In this document: piece by piece, positions 10,335 through 19,236 of the stretch
How positions within the stretch are numbered: the first letter of the stretch is position 1
Layout of the letters: every line of letters begins with the position of its first letter
Assembly (NCBI GenBank): GCA_023382535.1
Contig: JAHDWA010000063.1
Span: 1 to 55,861 of the forward strand
DNA from: Anaerolineae bacterium
GTDB lineage: Bacteria; Chloroflexota; Anaerolineae; 4572-78; J111
Direction: 5' to 3'
Length of the DNA stretch: 55,861 nucleotides
Position numbers and translations under genes: made by a program
The notes under the pieces: generated by a model
Told to the model about the DNA's origin: nothing
What the model saw: only the letters and a program-made list of their open reading frames with translations
The model's database searches: none

Positions 10335-11609
10335 GTGTGGCGGACAATTAAATATAGCCTTTTAATAACAAAATTCATATTATGGTTTCTCTTATTATCT
10401 GCCTGCACCAGCGAAGTAGGCCAGCCCATTACCCGCGATCACCAAATTGTGTATGAAGGGGGCAAGTACGGCACCCGCCATATTATGACCCTTAAATTAG
10501 ACGGTACGGATCGGCTCATTTTGGCCTCGCCCTCTGTCAGCACCATGCTCACCACGTGGTACGGGGCGGAGGAGGATCCGGTCTGGTCGCCTGATGGCAC
10601 CCGTATTGCCTATGTCTCGCAACTTGAGAATTACAATTACGAAATCTATGTGATGAATGCCGATGGCACCGGCAAAACTAGGTTAACTAACAACCCTGCC
10701 CTTGATCTGTATCCTGCCTGGTCATCGGATGGGACCCAAATCGTCTTTGCATCTGATCGCGATGAGAGACATGACATTTATGTCATGAACAGCAATGGCC
10801 ATAATGTACGCCGCTTAACCAACTGGGATAGAGCCAGTTCTACTCCAGCCTGGTCACCCGACGGCACTAAAATTGTTTTTATGGCAGAGGAAGGTAATTC
10901 TTATATTCGTGCCCAACTTTTTGTGATGAATGCTGATGGCACAGACGTGAAACAGCTTACCTATAACCCTGGTAACAGTAGTACTCCGGTGTGGTCGCCG
11001 GATGGCAGCCGCATTGCTTACACTTACAATAATGACTGGAATTTTGAAATTATGGTAATGGCCGCTGATGGTTCCCGCCAAGCTAATATTACCCAACATC
11101 CGGCCTGGGATACTGATCCGGCCTGGTCGCCCGATGGCGCCAAAATTGTTTTTACATCCACTCGGGCTGATACCGATTATCACCTGGACGAAATCTATAT
11201 TATGAATGCCGACGGTTCAAATCCGACCCGTTTAACCTATACCACTGAAATGGGCGAGAGTCATCCCTCTTGGCGATGGCCCACGGATTACCCCTGGCGT
11301 CCCCGGCCCGGTCCGCAGTGGGGTGCCTCCATCATTGTCTTGCTGTTGGCCGGGGTTATTCTAGCTGGAAACGTCGCTTGCCACTTGTATGTGGCCCGCT
11401 TATTGGCCCAAATGCAAGCTGTTACCTCAGCCACGCGGTGTATTATACTTAATCCAGGCGTCTTCGTGCGAGGTTGGCGGCAATCCAAACTCGTGGGCAT
11501 TACGGATATTATGCTCTTTTGGTCAGTTCTACTGGCCCTGTTGTTATTTCTGGGCTGCGGCCTGCTTGCCGTGTTTATAATCAACACGGTGTTGAGGTCG
11601 GGCTGGTAA
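10335..11609 (+). CDS. TolB-like (PD40) propeller lipoprotein with C-terminal membrane helices
   Basis: 424 residues, GTG start after AGGGG. The N-terminus is a lipoprotein signal with lipobox LLSAC. About six PD40/WD40-like repeats follow, each with PxWSPDGTxIxF and VMNADGT signatures, as in TolB and DPP6-type propellers. Two hydrophobic helices at the C-terminus (about residues 335-365 and 390-420) are unusual for a lipoprotein and would anchor it a second time. Partners and ligand unknown. Confidence 0.75.
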   Translation: MWRTIKYSLLITKFILWFLLLSACTSEVGQPITRDHQIVYEGGKYGTRHIMTLKLDGTDRLILASPSVSTMLTTWYGAEEDPVWSPDGTRIAYVSQLENYNYEIYVMNADGTGKTRLTNNPALDLYPAWSSDGTQIVFASDRDERHDIYVMNSNGHNVRRLTNWDRASSTPAWSPDGTKIVFMAEEGNSYIRAQLFVMNADGTDVKQLTYNPGNSSTPVWSPDGSRIAYTYNNDWNFEIMVMAADGSRQANITQHPAWDTDPAWSPDGAKIVFTSTRADTDYHLDEIYIMNADGSNPTRLTYTTEMGESHPSWRWPTDYPWRPRPGPQWGASIIVLLLAGVILAGNVACHLYVARLLAQMQAVTSATRCIILNPGVFVRGWRQSKLVGITDIMLFWSVLLALLLFLGCGLLAVFIINTVLRSGW

Positions 11610-11635
11610 TTACTTTACAAATGGAGAACCACAAG

Positions 11636-14338
11636 ATGACCAAACGCTGGAAATCCTTACTCACCCTAAGTCTACTCACGCCGATTATCAGCCTGATGGC
11701 TCTCGCCTATCCGGGGCTTGTTGTTGCCCAGCCACCGGCCCAGGGACCAACCATCGATTGGATCATCTGGGAAATGGCCCAGCCCCCGCAAAGCCTGCTC
11801 CTGGATGGCGACACCCTCTGGGCCGGCAGCTACAAAGGGGGCCTCTATCAATGGGACGTCGAGACTGGCTACCAGGCCCATTACACTACTACCCACGGCC
11901 TGGCCGGAGAAGATATCGTGAACCTGGTCCGAGCTAATGAGGGTAATATTTTGGCGGCAGCGGTAGACGGTGGCCTGGCGGTCGGCGGCAGTCCCTTTAC
12001 AAACCTGACGCCTCCTGGCGGAAAACGGGCCTGGGATGTGGCAGTGACGGCCAATGACGACATCTGGTTGGCCAGCTTGGGCGGGGGCGTCGCCTGGCGC
12101 AGCAGCGGCAGTTGGACTGTCTACACCACCACCAACTCGGCCCTGCCCTTTGACGATGTGTATGCTATTGCCCTCGAAGGTTCGACTCCCTGGATCGGCA
12201 CCATTGGCTATGGGTTGGCTCGCCTGGAGGGCAGCGATTGGGTTACTTATACGCTGCCGGTCAGTCTCCCTCATCCTGTCACTCCCACCACCCAGATCAT
12301 CAACAACGCCATTACTGACATCGCCGTTGACGGCAACGGCAACAAGTGGCTGGCCACCGATGGCTCCGGCGTGGTCGTCCTGGACAGCAGTAATACGAAC
12401 TGGACGGTCTATGATACTGGCAACTCTGACCTGCCCGATGATTTTGTCCACAGCATTACTCTCAGCGGCAGCGACCGCTGGTTCGGCACGCTGGGCGGCG
12501 GCGCGGCTCGCTTGAGCGATGGCGCCTGGCAGGTCTATAACACCAGCAACTCCCTCCTGCCGGAAGATGACGTACTGGCTGTGGCCATTGACGCCAATGG
12601 CGGCCAGTGGTTCGCCACCTTCGACACGGGCCTGACCTATCACGGCCCGCTACCGGCTACCCTGCCTACCCTTGATCTGGCTCCCTGGCGCGCCCCGGAA
12701 TACACCCCCGGCGGAGCCAAAAGTTATTACCTCTGGCTCGATCCTGACACCTACATCTGGTACTTGGCCTGGTCGGGCGATGGTCAGGCTCATACCTTTG
12801 AGGGCAGCCTCATCGCCAGCTCGTCTATCCTGACTGCTACAGCCCTCGACTTTGAGGGCAGCGACAGCCTGGATCTCAATGGAAGCACCCTGACCGTCAG
12901 CGCCACCGAAGCCATCAGCCAGGATCTGGTCAGCTTTGTCCTGGACCGCTCTGTCACCCAACTGATCTTCAACCTGAAGATTGACGGCGCCTATCGCCCC
13001 TTCAATATCCGGGTGGGTGAAGCGGCTGAATTACCCTCCACGGCCCCCTTCCGCCTGCTCCCCCCCCAACCGATTCCCCCCACGGTCATGGTCGAGGCCC
13101 AGTCGCCTATGGAGGAAGGCGATGTGGTTTTCGTAACCGCTACCCTGACCGACACGGATAGCCCGATCGGCCATCATATCACCTGGGATATGGACGATGG
13201 GACAGTCATTACCGGCACCTTAGCGCCACAACACACTTACCTGGACGAGGGGCTTTACAATGCCACCTTAACCATTACCGATGTCCATAATGAAATAAGC
13301 AGCGCCGGTGCGCCCATCACCGTCAACAACGTCGCCCCAGAGGTGGATTTCTTCAGCGATCCGGCTCGGCCCGAACCCGGCCAGGTCTTGACCTTCACCG
13401 GCTCCATCTTTGACCCCGGGCTGGACGATACCCATACCTATCAGTGGGACTTTGGTGATGGCAACGCTGCTACTGATAGCCTGACCGTGAGCCACACCTA
13501 CGCCGCTACTGGCACTTACGATGTTACGCTAACGGTGACCGACAACGACGGTGGGGTAGGGGTTATCAGCTACCCGGTCTCGATTGAACCGTTCGGGGCC
13601 GATTTCACCGGCTATCCGGGCGTCGGCCTGCCGCCTTTCACCGCTACCTTCTACGATATCTCGAGTGGCATCGTCACCAGCCGTACCTGGGATTTTGGGG
13701 ATGGCAGCCCGGCGGTCACCACGGATACGACCACCATCGAGCACGTGTATGAAGCTCCAGGCATCTATACCGTTAGCCTCACGGTAGATGGCCCCAGCGG
13801 AACGGATACTACAACCCGCCCCGGCTACATTATCGCCGTTTCCCCGATTACCAGCGGCACCATCCTGCTGGAAGCCGAAGATTATTCCCGCCAACTGCCC
13901 AATCCCAGCGATCCTGGCTGGGAGACACAAACTGCATTGCTGGGTTACTCCGGTAGCGGGTATGTTCAAGCTGCCCCTGATGTGGACATCCGCTTTGATG
14001 ATGCCAACCCCGTTCTTGGGGCAGAATTACAATACGACTTGGGCTTGACCATCACTGGCACCTACGCTGTCTGGCTGCGCGGCTATGCCCCCAATGCGGC
14101 CGGCGACTCAGTCTATGTCGGTCTGAACGGTCTGCTGATTGGTAACACCGAGTACGTCTCCGACTATCCCCCCCGTACCTGGGCCTGGGGCCAAAACCTA
14201 GTCGAGAGTAGGCAACCGGTCACCTTCACCATCGAGTCGCCCGGAGTGCATACCCTGAGCCTGTGGGTCCGCGAGGATGGCTTCAGCCTGGATCAGATCA
14301 TCCTGACCACGGATGATAACTTCGCTCCCAGTGACTGA
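11636..14338 (+). CDS. Secreted protein: two-component-type propeller, PKD domains, CBM-like tail
   Basis: 900 residues. ATG 11636 (MTKRWKSLL) is chosen because GGAGA lies 9 bases upstream; ATG 11621 is possible. The signal peptide ends near GLVVAQP. Residues 40-340 are a propeller with Reg_prop-like blades (NxWLATDGSGVVVL, DRWFGTLGGGAARL). Then come three PKD domains with the typical WDMDDGT, WDFGDGN and WDFGDGS motifs (nt about 13080-13840). The last 160 residues start ILLEAEDY and resemble a family-6-like carbohydrate-binding module. A cell-surface role, perhaps polysaccharide binding, is inferred. It ends the plus-strand cluster; a terminator-like hairpin follows. Confidence 0.75.
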   Translation: MTKRWKSLLTLSLLTPIISLMALAYPGLVVAQPPAQGPTIDWIIWEMAQPPQSLLLDGDTLWAGSYKGGLYQWDVETGYQAHYTTTHGLAGEDIVNLVRANEGNILAAAVDGGLAVGGSPFTNLTPPGGKRAWDVAVTANDDIWLASLGGGVAWRSSGSWTVYTTTNSALPFDDVYAIALEGSTPWIGTIGYGLARLEGSDWVTYTLPVSLPHPVTPTTQIINNAITDIAVDGNGNKWLATDGSGVVVLDSSNTNWTVYDTGNSDLPDDFVHSITLSGSDRWFGTLGGGAARLSDGAWQVYNTSNSLLPEDDVLAVAIDANGGQWFATFDTGLTYHGPLPATLPTLDLAPWRAPEYTPGGAKSYYLWLDPDTYIWYLAWSGDGQAHTFEGSLIASSSILTATALDFEGSDSLDLNGSTLTVSATEAISQDLVSFVLDRSVTQLIFNLKIDGAYRPFNIRVGEAAELPSTAPFRLLPPQPIPPTVMVEAQSPMEEGDVVFVTATLTDTDSPIGHHITWDMDDGTVITGTLAPQHTYLDEGLYNATLTITDVHNEISSAGAPITVNNVAPEVDFFSDPARPEPGQVLTFTGSIFDPGLDDTHTYQWDFGDGNAATDSLTVSHTYAATGTYDVTLTVTDNDGGVGVISYPVSIEPFGADFTGYPGVGLPPFTATFYDISSGIVTSRTWDFGDGSPAVTTDTTTIEHVYEAPGIYTVSLTVDGPSGTDTTTRPGYIIAVSPITSGTILLEAEDYSRQLPNPSDPGWETQTALLGYSGSGYVQAAPDVDIRFDDANPVLGAELQYDLGLTITGTYAVWLRGYAPNAAGDSVYVGLNGLLIGNTEYVSDYPPRTWAWGQNLVESRQPVTFTIESPGVHTLSLWVREDGFSLDQIILTTDDNFAPSD

Positions 14339-14378
14339 GTAATCTAGCTCTCCGAATAATTGGGTAATAGAATTTTTG

Positions 14379-14412
14379 GAAACGTCGGCAAACTTGCAGG
14401 CGTTTCTTTATT
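14379..14412 (+). terminator. Rho-independent-like terminator
   Basis: An 11-bp imperfect stem (GAAACGTCGGC paired with the segment ending GCGTTTC, one mismatch and one G-T pair) is followed by TTTATT. It lies 40 bases after the stop of the PKD protein and would end the surface-protein cluster. Confidence 0.6.
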
Positions 14413-14744
14413 ATACACCAGGCCGTTCAAGCGCTCAGATCATTTTTATTGGAAATTCAACAACGGCAGGGGAGGGGTGTTGATGCCACCTTCTTTGTCT
14501 GTCTGGCGCTCTATTTTCAATCATTGGGCAAAAGATCCGACGTTCGCATAGTAGCAAACCCTCCCTTTTCCAACACTCTCCTGTTTCTCCTCTTATCCTT
14601 CTCACCAAACAAAGATCCCACACAAAACATATCTCTCGTAATTGCATCATCAATACAAAAAATACAGCTATCACACCGAAAAGCATGCAAGCGGTGGGGT
14701 TAGTCACCAGGACTTAAAAAGGGGATTAAAGGAGCATGGACGGC
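14413..14744. other. Intergenic stretch without recognisable gene
   Basis: About 330 bases, pyrimidine-rich in the middle. Short frames in both directions have no ribosome site and no recognisable protein. Nothing functional seen before the promoter at 14745. Confidence 0.5.
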
Positions 14745-14772
14745 TTGTCCAGCCCAAAAAGGGAGGTATAAT
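14745..14772 (+). promoter_or_regulatory. Promoter of recombinase 1 with structured leader
   Basis: TTGTCC and a perfect TATAAT are separated by 16 bases. The leader that follows (14808-14855) can fold in two competing ways: CAGGGTAAG with CTTAACCTG, or GATTGAG with CTCAATC. This may affect expression; the pairing is read by eye. Confidence 0.55.
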
Positions 14773-14867
14773 CACGCAACAAAAGAAAGATTAAGTTACA
14801 TTAAGGAACAGGGTAAGATTGAGCTATGCCTTAACCTGCCCTATCTCAATCCGCAGGAGTTCAATCA

Positions 14868-15878
14868 ATGTCAGAGTCAAGCCAAGCCAATAATTTTCAC
14901 ACGGCCAGCGCCGCTTTTCTGGACAGCCTCCCCAGCAGTAAAGAGCCGACCCGGCAGACTTACGCCGCCGCCCTGACCGCCTTTGCCGAATATCTTAAAC
15001 AGACCAAGGACCTCACCCTGGATACGCCGCTAACTCAATATCCGGAGAAAATACTGCTTGACTTCTTCCTCTGGCTCGACCGGCGCGGCTATTCCTCCTT
15101 CACCCTCAATACCTACCTGGCTGCCCTGCGCCGCTTCTTTCTCTTCCATTATACGGCCCGCAATCTGGGGCCAGAGTTTGATATTATCCGCGCCCAAAAC
15201 CTGCTCAAAGGCAAACTGAAGCTGCACTACCCCCAAACCCGAGCGCCCGATGAACTGCCCAGCCTGGTACTCTATTACGACCAGCAGCCTCTGCCACCCG
15301 CCGATGGCGGTAAAGAAGCCCGGCTCCAGCGTTTGTGCCTGTTACGCGATCGGGCGATCCTGCATACTCTCTATGCCACGGCGGGCCGGGTCTCCGAGGT
15401 GGCGGCGCTGACCCGCCAGGACGTGGCCGAGGGCGAGACGGATGAGGTGTTGATTACCGGCAAAGGGGACAAGGAACGCTGGCTCTATCTCACCCCGGAA
15501 GCCTTGGCCGCCATCCGGGCCTACTTGGCCGAGCGAACAGATTTCAAAACAGGGCTATTTGTCAGCCACGGGCGCGACAGCGGCAAGAAGCTCTCCCGCA
15601 CCAGTCTATGGCGGGTGGTCAAAAAGGCGGCAGAAGCGGTAGGCTTACCCGACGTCAGCCCGCACACCTTTCGACACTGGCGAGCGACCCAGATGTTGAA
15701 TGACGAGGTACCGTTGGAGATCATCCAGGAGCTTTTGGGCCACAGCGACATCGGCACGACGCGCAAGGTCTATGCTCACAGCAAGCGGCAGCGGGTCAAG
15801 GAAGCCTTCCAGAAACACAGCCCTTCGCCTCAGCAGGCGATGGATAATAATAACCAGCAGGACGAGAGCGACTCCTGA
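14868..15878 (+). CDS. Tyrosine recombinase 1 (XerC/D-like)
   Basis: 336 residues, ATG with AGGAG 8 bases upstream. The N-terminal core-binding domain (about residues 15-110) is followed by the catalytic domain. Visible catalytic residues: Arg in TAGRVSEV, Lys in the TGKGDKE hairpin, His-x-x-Arg in HTFRHWRAT, His in LLGHSDIGTT, and the nucleophilic Tyr in KVYAH. It cuts and rejoins DNA through a 3'-phosphotyrosine. No IntI-type extra domain is seen. It stands 550 bases before a second, diverged recombinase, so both may belong to one mobile element (Tn554-like elements also use recombinase pairs; this is analogy). Confidence 0.85.
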   Translation: MSESSQANNFHTASAAFLDSLPSSKEPTRQTYAAALTAFAEYLKQTKDLTLDTPLTQYPEKILLDFFLWLDRRGYSSFTLNTYLAALRRFFLFHYTARNLGPEFDIIRAQNLLKGKLKLHYPQTRAPDELPSLVLYYDQQPLPPADGGKEARLQRLCLLRDRAILHTLYATAGRVSEVAALTRQDVAEGETDEVLITGKGDKERWLYLTPEALAAIRAYLAERTDFKTGLFVSHGRDSGKKLSRTSLWRVVKKAAEAVGLPDVSPHTFRHWRATQMLNDEVPLEIIQELLGHSDIGTTRKVYAHSKRQRVKEAFQKHSPSPQQAMDNNNQQDESDS

Positions 15879-16074
15879 TCTTTTACCTATAGCCTGATCA
15901 ATTTCACGAAGGGAGGAGGAGCTATTCGGCTGCTTAAGTTCTGCACCCAGCGTACTGGGCTAGATGTGGTTCTGGATCGTTTTTCAACGGATGAGCTCTA
16001 CCGGGACTTATCAGCGTGTTGCCGGGTGAGGTGAACCTGATTGGCGCTGACGATTACCTGTGTCCTGGAGGGTG
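15879..16074. other. Spacer after recombinase 1 with short unassigned frame
   Basis: A plus-strand frame of about 38 codons (about 15917-16030, containing LKFCTQRTGLDVVLDRF) lacks a good start codon and has no family I recognise. It may be a transposase remnant. The iteron-like repeats begin directly after this stretch. Confidence 0.3.
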
Positions 16075-16253
16075 GTGCCAAACTTTATGCGAAAAAGCAA
16101 CGGGGTAGGGTAGTGCCAAACTTTGCACGTTACTTATTGACTAGGGTTCTCAACAATGATCGGTTTGTAGGATAGTGCCAAACTTTCGCTGAAGGACAGT
16201 GTCAAACTTTAAATGCCCCAGTGCCAAACTTTCCGCTCGTAGTGCCAAACTTT
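16075..16253 (+). repeat. Six iteron-like direct repeats GTGCCAAACTTT
   Basis: Copies start at 16075, 16113, 16175, 16199 (GTGTCAAACTTT, one change), 16221 and 16242. The last four are spaced 24, 22 and 21 bases, close to two helical turns, so a protein bound at each would lie on one face of the DNA. The first and last copies are both followed by ATGCGA. They stop 30 bases before the promoter of recombinase 2. Likely binding sites for a recombinase, transposase or regulator. Confidence 0.8.
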
Positions 16254-16282
16254 ATGCGATCCGACAAGGTGGAAAGGGGGGC

Positions 16283-16337
16283 TTGACAACCTACTCTAGG
16301 CGTGTTACAATACGTCGCATAATGCCGGTTATACGAC
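16283..16337 (+). promoter_or_regulatory. Strong promoter and operator-like dyad of recombinase 2
   Basis: Perfect TTGACA (16283-16288), 17-base spacer and TACAAT (16306-16311). Directly after it lies an inverted repeat, GTCGCATAA, six bases, TTATACGAC (8 of 9 positions pair), covering the expected start of transcription. This layout suggests repression, perhaps by the recombinase itself. Confidence 0.65.
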
Positions 16338-16426
16338 ATTAGAGGTGGAAAGGGATATCTCTCAACCTCTCCCCTACTATAATGAAGGAACACTTATATA
16401 TATATAATGAAGGGATCGGGTGAAAA

Positions 16427-17497
16427 ATGGAGGAAAAAGCCTTAACCTTTAATGAGGGACTTGCCCTTTTCTTGAAAACCGTCGCCGGCGGCCAATCGGC
16501 CCACACCGCTCAGACCTATGGCCAGGCTCTGGCCTATCTGCTCCGGTATCTCGAAGAGTCTTATGAGTGGACTGACACCACCCTTATCGCTGATCTCCGA
16601 CCCAATATGCTGCAAGAGTTCCCCACTTGGCTGCTCCAGCAGCACTATCAACCCAACAGCTATACCGCCCCCATTCCCCTGGCCGAAAGCACCCGGTCTC
16701 TATACCTGACCGCCACCGCCCGCTTTCTGCGCTTCCTGGTTCTGCGCAAAAGCCTGCCCACCTTTGACTTTGTCGAATACACCCGCCTCAAGGACGAGCT
16801 GCACCAGGCGACCAACGTCAAGCCCAAACCGGTGGATCAAAAGATCCCACCCGTTGAGATCGTAGCTGCCCTCATTGATGCCGCCAAACAGCCACCCCAG
16901 CTAGATGGCTACCTGGCCCCGGCCGACCGACAGCGCCAGCATCTGGCCTGGCAGCGGGACCTGGCCATTATCCTGGCCCTGAAATCATCAGGGATGCGGG
17001 TCAGCGAGCTAACCGGCTTGAAGCGAGCCAATCTGGACTATGGCCGGCAGGGGGCCTGGGTCGAAGGCAAAGGCCGCAAGACCCGCTTTGTCGCCTTTGA
17101 CGACGAAGCCTGGGCGGCGATCCAGGCGTATTTAAAGGAAAGAAATGATGAAGCCTTACCGGCCCAAGTGGAACGCTATCCTCTCTTTTGCCGGCACGAC
17201 CGCAGAGCCAAGGCCGAGGCTCGCCTCCCCTTGTCGGTTAGAGCGATCCAACGGCTCATTGAAGCGTTATCCGAGCAGGCCGACTTGTCAGGCCGGTTCA
17301 ATCTGTCACCCCATTCTTTACGCCACTACTTTGCCAATGGTTTACTGGAGTTGACCGGCAATATTGCCTTGGTCCAAGAAGCACTGGGCCACCAGGACCC
17401 CAAGACGACCCGGGGCTACACCCGGGTCAAAGTAGAGCAAATCATAGATGGCGTGCGAGCCCTGGGTAAACAGGAACGACAGGAGCGAGGTGATTAA
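16427..17497 (+). CDS. Tyrosine recombinase 2 (XerC/D-like)
   Basis: 356 residues. The N-terminal SAM-like domain (residues 5-120) contains AHTAQTYGQALAYLLRYL. Catalytic residues are visible: Arg in SSGMRVSEL, Lys in VEGKGRKTR, His-x-x-Arg in PHSLRHYFA, His in LGHQDPKTT, Tyr in RGYTRV. Family role: site-specific strand exchange in excision, integration or resolution. A truncated paralogue of its last 60 residues lies at 43.7 kb, and similarity continues about 30 bases past the stop, which shows that this element has moved within the genome. The upstream iterons and dyad suggest tight control. Confidence 0.85.
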   Translation: MEEKALTFNEGLALFLKTVAGGQSAHTAQTYGQALAYLLRYLEESYEWTDTTLIADLRPNMLQEFPTWLLQQHYQPNSYTAPIPLAESTRSLYLTATARFLRFLVLRKSLPTFDFVEYTRLKDELHQATNVKPKPVDQKIPPVEIVAALIDAAKQPPQLDGYLAPADRQRQHLAWQRDLAIILALKSSGMRVSELTGLKRANLDYGRQGAWVEGKGRKTRFVAFDDEAWAAIQAYLKERNDEALPAQVERYPLFCRHDRRAKAEARLPLSVRAIQRLIEALSEQADLSGRFNLSPHSLRHYFANGLLELTGNIALVQEALGHQDPKTTRGYTRVKVEQIIDGVRALGKQERQERGD

Positions 17498-17546
17498 CTA
17501 CCAAAGAGGGATTCATTTCACGAGGTTGCCTATCTATCGCCCGCCT

Positions 17547-17780
17547 TTAGCTCGCGTCTTGTCCAAATTTCATGAGCACCCTATAGGTGACTGTTTTGAA
17601 GAGGCAAGCAGAATTTTCGCACACAATCGCTTTCCTCGATACAACTGGCTGGCCGCAAAAGGGGCATGTGTCATTGTGGACTTCTGCCACCCACTGCCGG
17701 TAAACTTCTACGTCGTCCATACATAAGACATCCCCTTCATTGGGTTGCATCGCCTGTTGCCAGGTTTCGATAAGACTCAC
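17547..17780 (-). CDS. Small zinc-ribbon protein
   Basis: 77 residues, GTG start with AAGGA 7 bases upstream (GGGGGAAAGGATAAAATC). Central motif CPFCGQPVVSRKAIVCENSAC gives four cysteines in a zinc-ribbon arrangement (the motif spans residues 39-59). No family name assigned. It lies tail-to-tail with recombinase 2. Role unknown; similar small zinc ribbons bind nucleic acid or partner proteins. Confidence 0.55.
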   Translation of the reverse strand: MSLIETWQQAMQPNEGDVLCMDDVEVYRQWVAEVHNDTCPFCGQPVVSRKAIVCENSACLFKTVTYRVLMKFGQDAS

Positions 17781-17848
17781 GATTTTATCCTTTCCCCCTC
17801 AGTAGGTCGCTACTTTGTGTTGGCTCGAACCATCTCCCCTACCGCAGC

Positions 17849-17972
17849 CTAGACACGTCCTTCAAAGGGCTTGAGAGTCAATTGGCGGATGTCCTCGGCC
17901 GGATCCACCTCATGGTTGCCGACCAGCAGTTGTTGGTCGAATTTCGAGAGCCCCGATGGGCTGTGAAGTCCT
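17849..17972 (-). pseudogene. Remnant resembling the tail of a GH13 alpha-glucosidase
   Basis: A minus-strand frame without start reads QLLVGNHEVDPAEDIRQL followed by TLKPFEGRV and a stop. This resembles the last strands of GH13 alpha-glucosidases (typically ...LRPYEARVY). Only about 40 residues remain, cut off by the 3' end of the next gene. Assignment from memory of the family ending, hence tentative. Confidence 0.35.
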
Positions 17973-17982
17973 TCTCCGGTTG

Positions 17983-19155
17983 CTAAAGTTTCAAATAACC
18001 ATCCGGGGCTAAGCTGGTGGCCAACATCACCATGTTGATCTCCCGATGAGCCAGCCAGCTTTCAGCTTCTCGATTGGGCCGCTCAAGCCAGAATGCCTCA
18101 ATTCTTTCAGCCAGCGGGGTGTACCGCTTGAGAGCTTCCAACCGCGCTGGCACGGAATGTGGCTCGCCAAGGAGGCCCGGATTTTCCTCAACCAATGCCT
18201 GCAATCTTTCAACGGCTCGTAAGCCGATAGCCAGACCCAGCTCCCGAAAAGCCAGCCGGAAATCAACCGGCAGGTACAAAGTGTCCTGGCGGACGTAGGT
18301 TTGCAGCTCCACCAGGGAAGCAGCCAGTAAAGTCTCCAGCAGGGCGAATGGCTTGAGCTGATGATGGACGATGAGCTGGGCCACTTTATAGGCGTCAGCC
18401 AGAAGGCCACCCAAGCCCAGCGGATCAGTGGTAGTCCAGTTTTTGCCTTCACAGATACCGGCCATGTCGGCTATCTCCGCCTGGAGATCCGGCCATGCGA
18501 TAGGTTCAGCGGCTTTCGGGGCGGTGGCCTGAAGCTGGAGGTAGGTAATGTAGCCATCCAACGGATCGTGCTGGCCCATCGAAGGCACGAGCGGATAGGA
18601 GAGGTCAATGCTCATTTTCCAATACATACGTTTCTGGCTGCCCGATGAGGGCTGATACGTAAACCTGGCATGGGCTGTTTTGGCCAGCTCGATGGCCCAG
18701 CGGTGGTAGGTTGAGTCTCCGGTTATCCAGCTGACCCGATGGAGCGCGTGCATCCATTGGGTCAAGTAGTGATAGTACTGCCCATCCCGCTCCCACTCCA
18801 ACCGTTCGTCAAAGGGATCGTCAGGGTTGCGTTCATTCAAGGGCTTGCCAATTCTCAGCCCGCCCTGGGTGGGATGCCGTTCGCCCTCCAGCTCAGCCAG
18901 GCCGCTGATCCAGCCGGTTCGCTTGTCATCGGCCCGGTGCCGGCCGAGGACGTGATGGACTTGATCCACCAGGCGCAGGGCCAGCTGCCGGTATTTTTCG
19001 TCCCCTGTCTGACGATAAAGCTCCAGGAAGTTACAGACAGCGAAAGCGTCGGTCCACAGGTAACGGTTAGGTGTTTGCCCTTCGGAAAGCCCGGTCAGAC
19101 GGGCAAACTCGGTCATGATTTCCTGGACCCTATCTCTGGCCACGTTTTGTTTCAT
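17983..19155 (-). CDS. Toroid (six-hairpin-glycosidase-like) protein
   Basis: 390 residues. Start at ATG 19155 (MKQNVARD) because GGAG lies 5 bases upstream; the frame is open 8 codons further. The sequence is almost entirely helical, with repeated aromatic motifs (RYLWTDAFAVCNFLEL, QYYHYLTQWMHALHRVSW) typical of alpha/alpha-toroid enzymes that act on sugars. No signal peptide, so cytoplasmic. Substrate cannot be assigned. The GH13 tail just downstream hints at a former sugar-use locus. Confidence 0.6.
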   Translation of the reverse strand: MKQNVARDRVQEIMTEFARLTGLSEGQTPNRYLWTDAFAVCNFLELYRQTGDEKYRQLALRLVDQVHHVLGRHRADDKRTGWISGLAELEGERHPTQGGLRIGKPLNERNPDDPFDERLEWERDGQYYHYLTQWMHALHRVSWITGDSTYHRWAIELAKTAHARFTYQPSSGSQKRMYWKMSIDLSYPLVPSMGQHDPLDGYITYLQLQATAPKAAEPIAWPDLQAEIADMAGICEGKNWTTTDPLGLGGLLADAYKVAQLIVHHQLKPFALLETLLAASLVELQTYVRQDTLYLPVDFRLAFRELGLAIGLRAVERLQALVEENPGLLGEPHSVPARLEALKRYTPLAERIEAFWLERPNREAESWLAHREINMVMLATSLAPDGYLKL

Positions 19156-19236
19156 TGCATCTCCTTCAGCGATAAGCAAAACGGAGCGCCCCGTATGATT
19201 GAGGGATCAATCCAATGGCTCAGAAAACAATTCGCT

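Noticed and set aside
11672..12643. 323-codon minus-strand frame opposite the PKD protein
   Set aside because: Antisense shadow; composition follows the sense gene codon bias.
16075..16253. The GTGCCAAACTTT repeats as a CRISPR array
   Set aside because: Repeats are 12 bases, spacers vary from about 9 to 50 bases and there are no cas genes.
14868..17497. The two tyrosine recombinases as the integron integrase IntI for the attC array
   Set aside because: Their catalytic surroundings lack the IntI-specific insertion, and they lie 15 kb from the array on the far side from where attI would be expected.
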